Of a stretch of 6,456 bases of DNA, positions 5,502 to 6,456 are shown piece after piece. Position 1 is the stretch's first letter. Each line of letters starts with the position of its first letter. This DNA comes from JASFRI01 sp050115015. Lineage in GTDB: Bacteria; Acidobacteriota; Polarisedimenticolia; CBDVAL01. Where the stretch lies: positions 1-6,456 of the forward strand of contig JASFRI010000244.1 in assembly GCA_050115015.1 (NCBI GenBank). The letters run 5' to 3'. A program made the position numbers and the translations under genes. Under the pieces are notes generated by a model that was not told the DNA's origin, ran no database searches, and saw only the letters and a program-made list of their open reading frames with translations.

Positions 5502-6456
5502 GACCGCCACCGGCAGCAGGCCCTCGTCGACGGTCCCGTCGCAGTCGTTGTCCGCACCGTCGCCGCAGGCCTCCGGGACGGGGTCGACGTTCCCGACACA
5601 GACCAGGCTCCCGGCGGAGCAGGTCGTGACCCCGTACTCGCAGGCCCCCACGTCGGTCGTGCCGCAGGATTGACCACCTCCCGGATCCCCGTTGTCCACC
5701 GCGCCGTCGCAGTCGTTGTCCAGGCCGTCGCAGACCTCGTCCGTCGGATCGCCGGGGGTCGCGTCGCAGGTCGTGCCGTCGCCGGCGGCGTTGCACACGA
5801 GGTTCCCCGTGGCGGCGCAGGCACCGACGCCCACCTCGCAGGTGCCGCCGACCGGGAAGTCCTCGTCGACCGCTCCGTCGCAGTCGTTGTCGAGGCCGTC
5901 GCAGAGCTCGTCCGTCGGGTCGCCGGGGACCGCGTCGCACACGGTGCCGTCGCCGGCGGCGTTGCACACGACGGTTCCCGTGGCCGCGCAGGCGCCGACG
6001 CCCACCTCGCAGGTGCCGCCGACCGGGAAGTCCTCGTCGACCGCACCGTCGCAGTCGTCGTCCACGCCGTTGCAGACCTCGCCCACCGGGAACACGGTCT
6101 GCATGCAGTCGACGACGCTCTCGAAGCACTCCGTCACGCCGGCCGCGCAGGCGCCAGCCTGGCCGTCCACGGTGCACGCCTCTCCGCCGCCGGGATCCCC
6201 CTCGTCGATGGCGCCGTCACAGTCGTTGTCCAGGCCGTCGCAGATCTCCGTGGCGGCCGGGTTGATCAGCGGATTCTGGTCGTTGCAGTCCGCCTCGAGC
6301 CCCTGTCCCTGCTCCGGGCAGAGGAAGTAGCCGTCCATGTCGTCGTCGTTCGTGGACCCGGCGATGGGAAGCCCCTCGTCGATCAGCCCGTCGCCGTCAT
6401 CGTCCAGGCCGTTGCACAGCTCCGCGAGGCGGGCGCAGGTGACCTTCACCGGCGAC
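5046..6456 (-). CDS. MopE-like multi-repeat protein, 3' part (N-terminus outside window)
   Basis: At least 469 residues are visible. The frame runs off the right edge and the GTG at 6449 is internal to a repeat unit, with no signal peptide, so I treat the gene as partial. It contains six copies of the Asp/Cys motif C-[DN]-G-x-D-[DN]-D-C-D-G-x-[VI]-D-[EN], known as a putative metal-binding motif from the Methylococcus MopE family. They lie at about 6375-6416, 6201-6242, 6033-6074, 5862-5903, 5691-5732 and 5523-5567. The first has Gly in place of the second Cys (DDDGDG), and the fifth ends DN rather than DE. A MDGY...DCNDQNP stretch between copies 1 and 2 is the companion motif usual in this family. 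Linkers of the C-x-VGVGAC-x-ATG type separate the later copies. From about 5501 to the TAG stop there is a different module of about 150 residues, ending VPVC...FECC...VRNTG, that recurs in the next gene. The protein is probably secreted or surface-bound and may bind Ca2+ or another metal; the metal is not shown by sequence. Confidence 0.9.
   Translation of the reverse strand, partial: SPVKVTCARLAELCNGLDDDGDGLIDEGLPIAGSTNDDDMDGYFLCPEQGQGLEADCNDQNPLINPAATEICDGLDNDCDGAIDEGDPGGGEACTVDGQAGACAAGVTECFESVVDCMQTVFPVGEVCNGVDDDCDGAVDEDFPVGGTCEVGVGACAATGTVVCNAAGDGTVCDAVPGDPTDELCDGLDNDCDGAVDEDFPVGGTCEVGVGACAATGNLVCNAAGDGTTCDATPGDPTDEVCDGLDNDCDGAVDNGDPGGGQSCGTTDVGACEYGVTTCSAGSLVCVGNVDPVPEACGDGADNDCDGTVDEGLLPVAVCSPSQDLLNVGSQSTSFKFNLESLVNACDPANPAPLDAAGITAAYVSRAGDAVLADPLSLSCPDITGSFLGERGIVEDFSDRQVTGNDVDLKFNRPADGDCRTLDGTRQDLFALVSDQPNNAVVPVCFKSTFDGVEFECCMEATVRNTGNR
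5710..5880 (-). repeat. 171-bp tandem repeat, unit A
   Basis: The unit begins (plus strand) CAGTCGTTGTC and encodes 57 residues of the MopE-like protein: the end of one Asp/Cys motif, the EVGVGACAATG linker and the start of the next. It differs from the adjacent unit B at about 15 of 171 bases by eye and at 5 of 57 residues. No insertion or deletion is seen, so the reading frame is kept. Confidence 0.85.
5881..6051 (-). repeat. 171-bp tandem repeat, unit B
   Basis: This is the second copy, directly abutting unit A at the same phase. It reads TVV and GTVCDAV where unit A reads NLV and GTTCDAT in the protein. Base changes cluster in two short stretches (near 5940-5945 and 5970-5976), and the rest is almost identical. 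A third, more diverged beginning follows at 6052, showing that the array extends by 57-residue-type units. Confidence 0.85.

Noticed and set aside
4027..5673. 548-codon open frame on the plus strand
   Set aside because: It lies antisense to three well-supported genes. Its product is Arg/Pro/Ser-rich with no domain or signal peptide, as expected from reading the complement of high-GC3 coding DNA.
5691..6416. Regularly spaced repeats considered as a CRISPR array
   Set aside because: The repetition encodes an in-frame protein repeat (57-residue units with Asp/Cys motifs), and the units abut with diverged copies, with no unique spacers between identical short repeats.

Overview
This window is very GC-rich DNA, almost certainly bacterial. 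GC at the third codon position is high enough that long open frames appear on both strands, and most of them are shadows. Three traits suggest an environmental Gram-negative-type bacterium: calcium/metal-motif repeat proteins of the MopE type, a secreted protein combining PPC domains, thrombospondin type 3 repeats and a fibronectin III-like end, and a TPR protein with a Sec signal. This combination is often seen in Acidobacteriota, Myxococcota and Eisenbacteria-like lineages. The lineage is inferred from protein style only and is not certain.

Layout from left to right. Bases 3-59 hold the last 18 codons of a plus-strand gene that enters from outside. Positions 135-1643 (+) encode a 502-residue exported TPR protein. 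Its start codon lies inside a perfect 10-bp inverted repeat (111-139). A rho-independent-type terminator (1663-1688) follows it and overlaps the 3' end of the convergent gene. Positions 1669-2736 (-) encode a radical SAM enzyme with a CxxxCxxC cluster motif and a second cysteine group near its C-terminus. The 145-bp gap at 2737-2881 contains two hairpins but no gene. From 2882 to the right edge, three minus-strand genes form a tight operon, read right to left. The first is a partial MopE-like repeat protein (5046-6456, N-terminus outside the window). The second is a 171-residue exported protein (4516-5031, 14 nt downstream). The third is a 545-residue exported PPC/TSP3/FnIII-like protein (2882-4519) whose GTG start overlaps the previous stop as GTGA.

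The three operon products look like cell-surface or secreted Ca2+- or metal-binding, cysteine-containing proteins. The most notable observation is that the 171-residue protein is a stand-alone copy of the C-terminal module (about 150 residues) of the MopE-like protein next to it, with matching spacing around a C-x11-CC signature. I do not recognise this module as a named domain. The radical SAM enzyme lies on the same strand downstream. Whether it works with the secreted proteins is open. I saw no tRNA, rRNA, CRISPR array, insertion sequence or phage gene.
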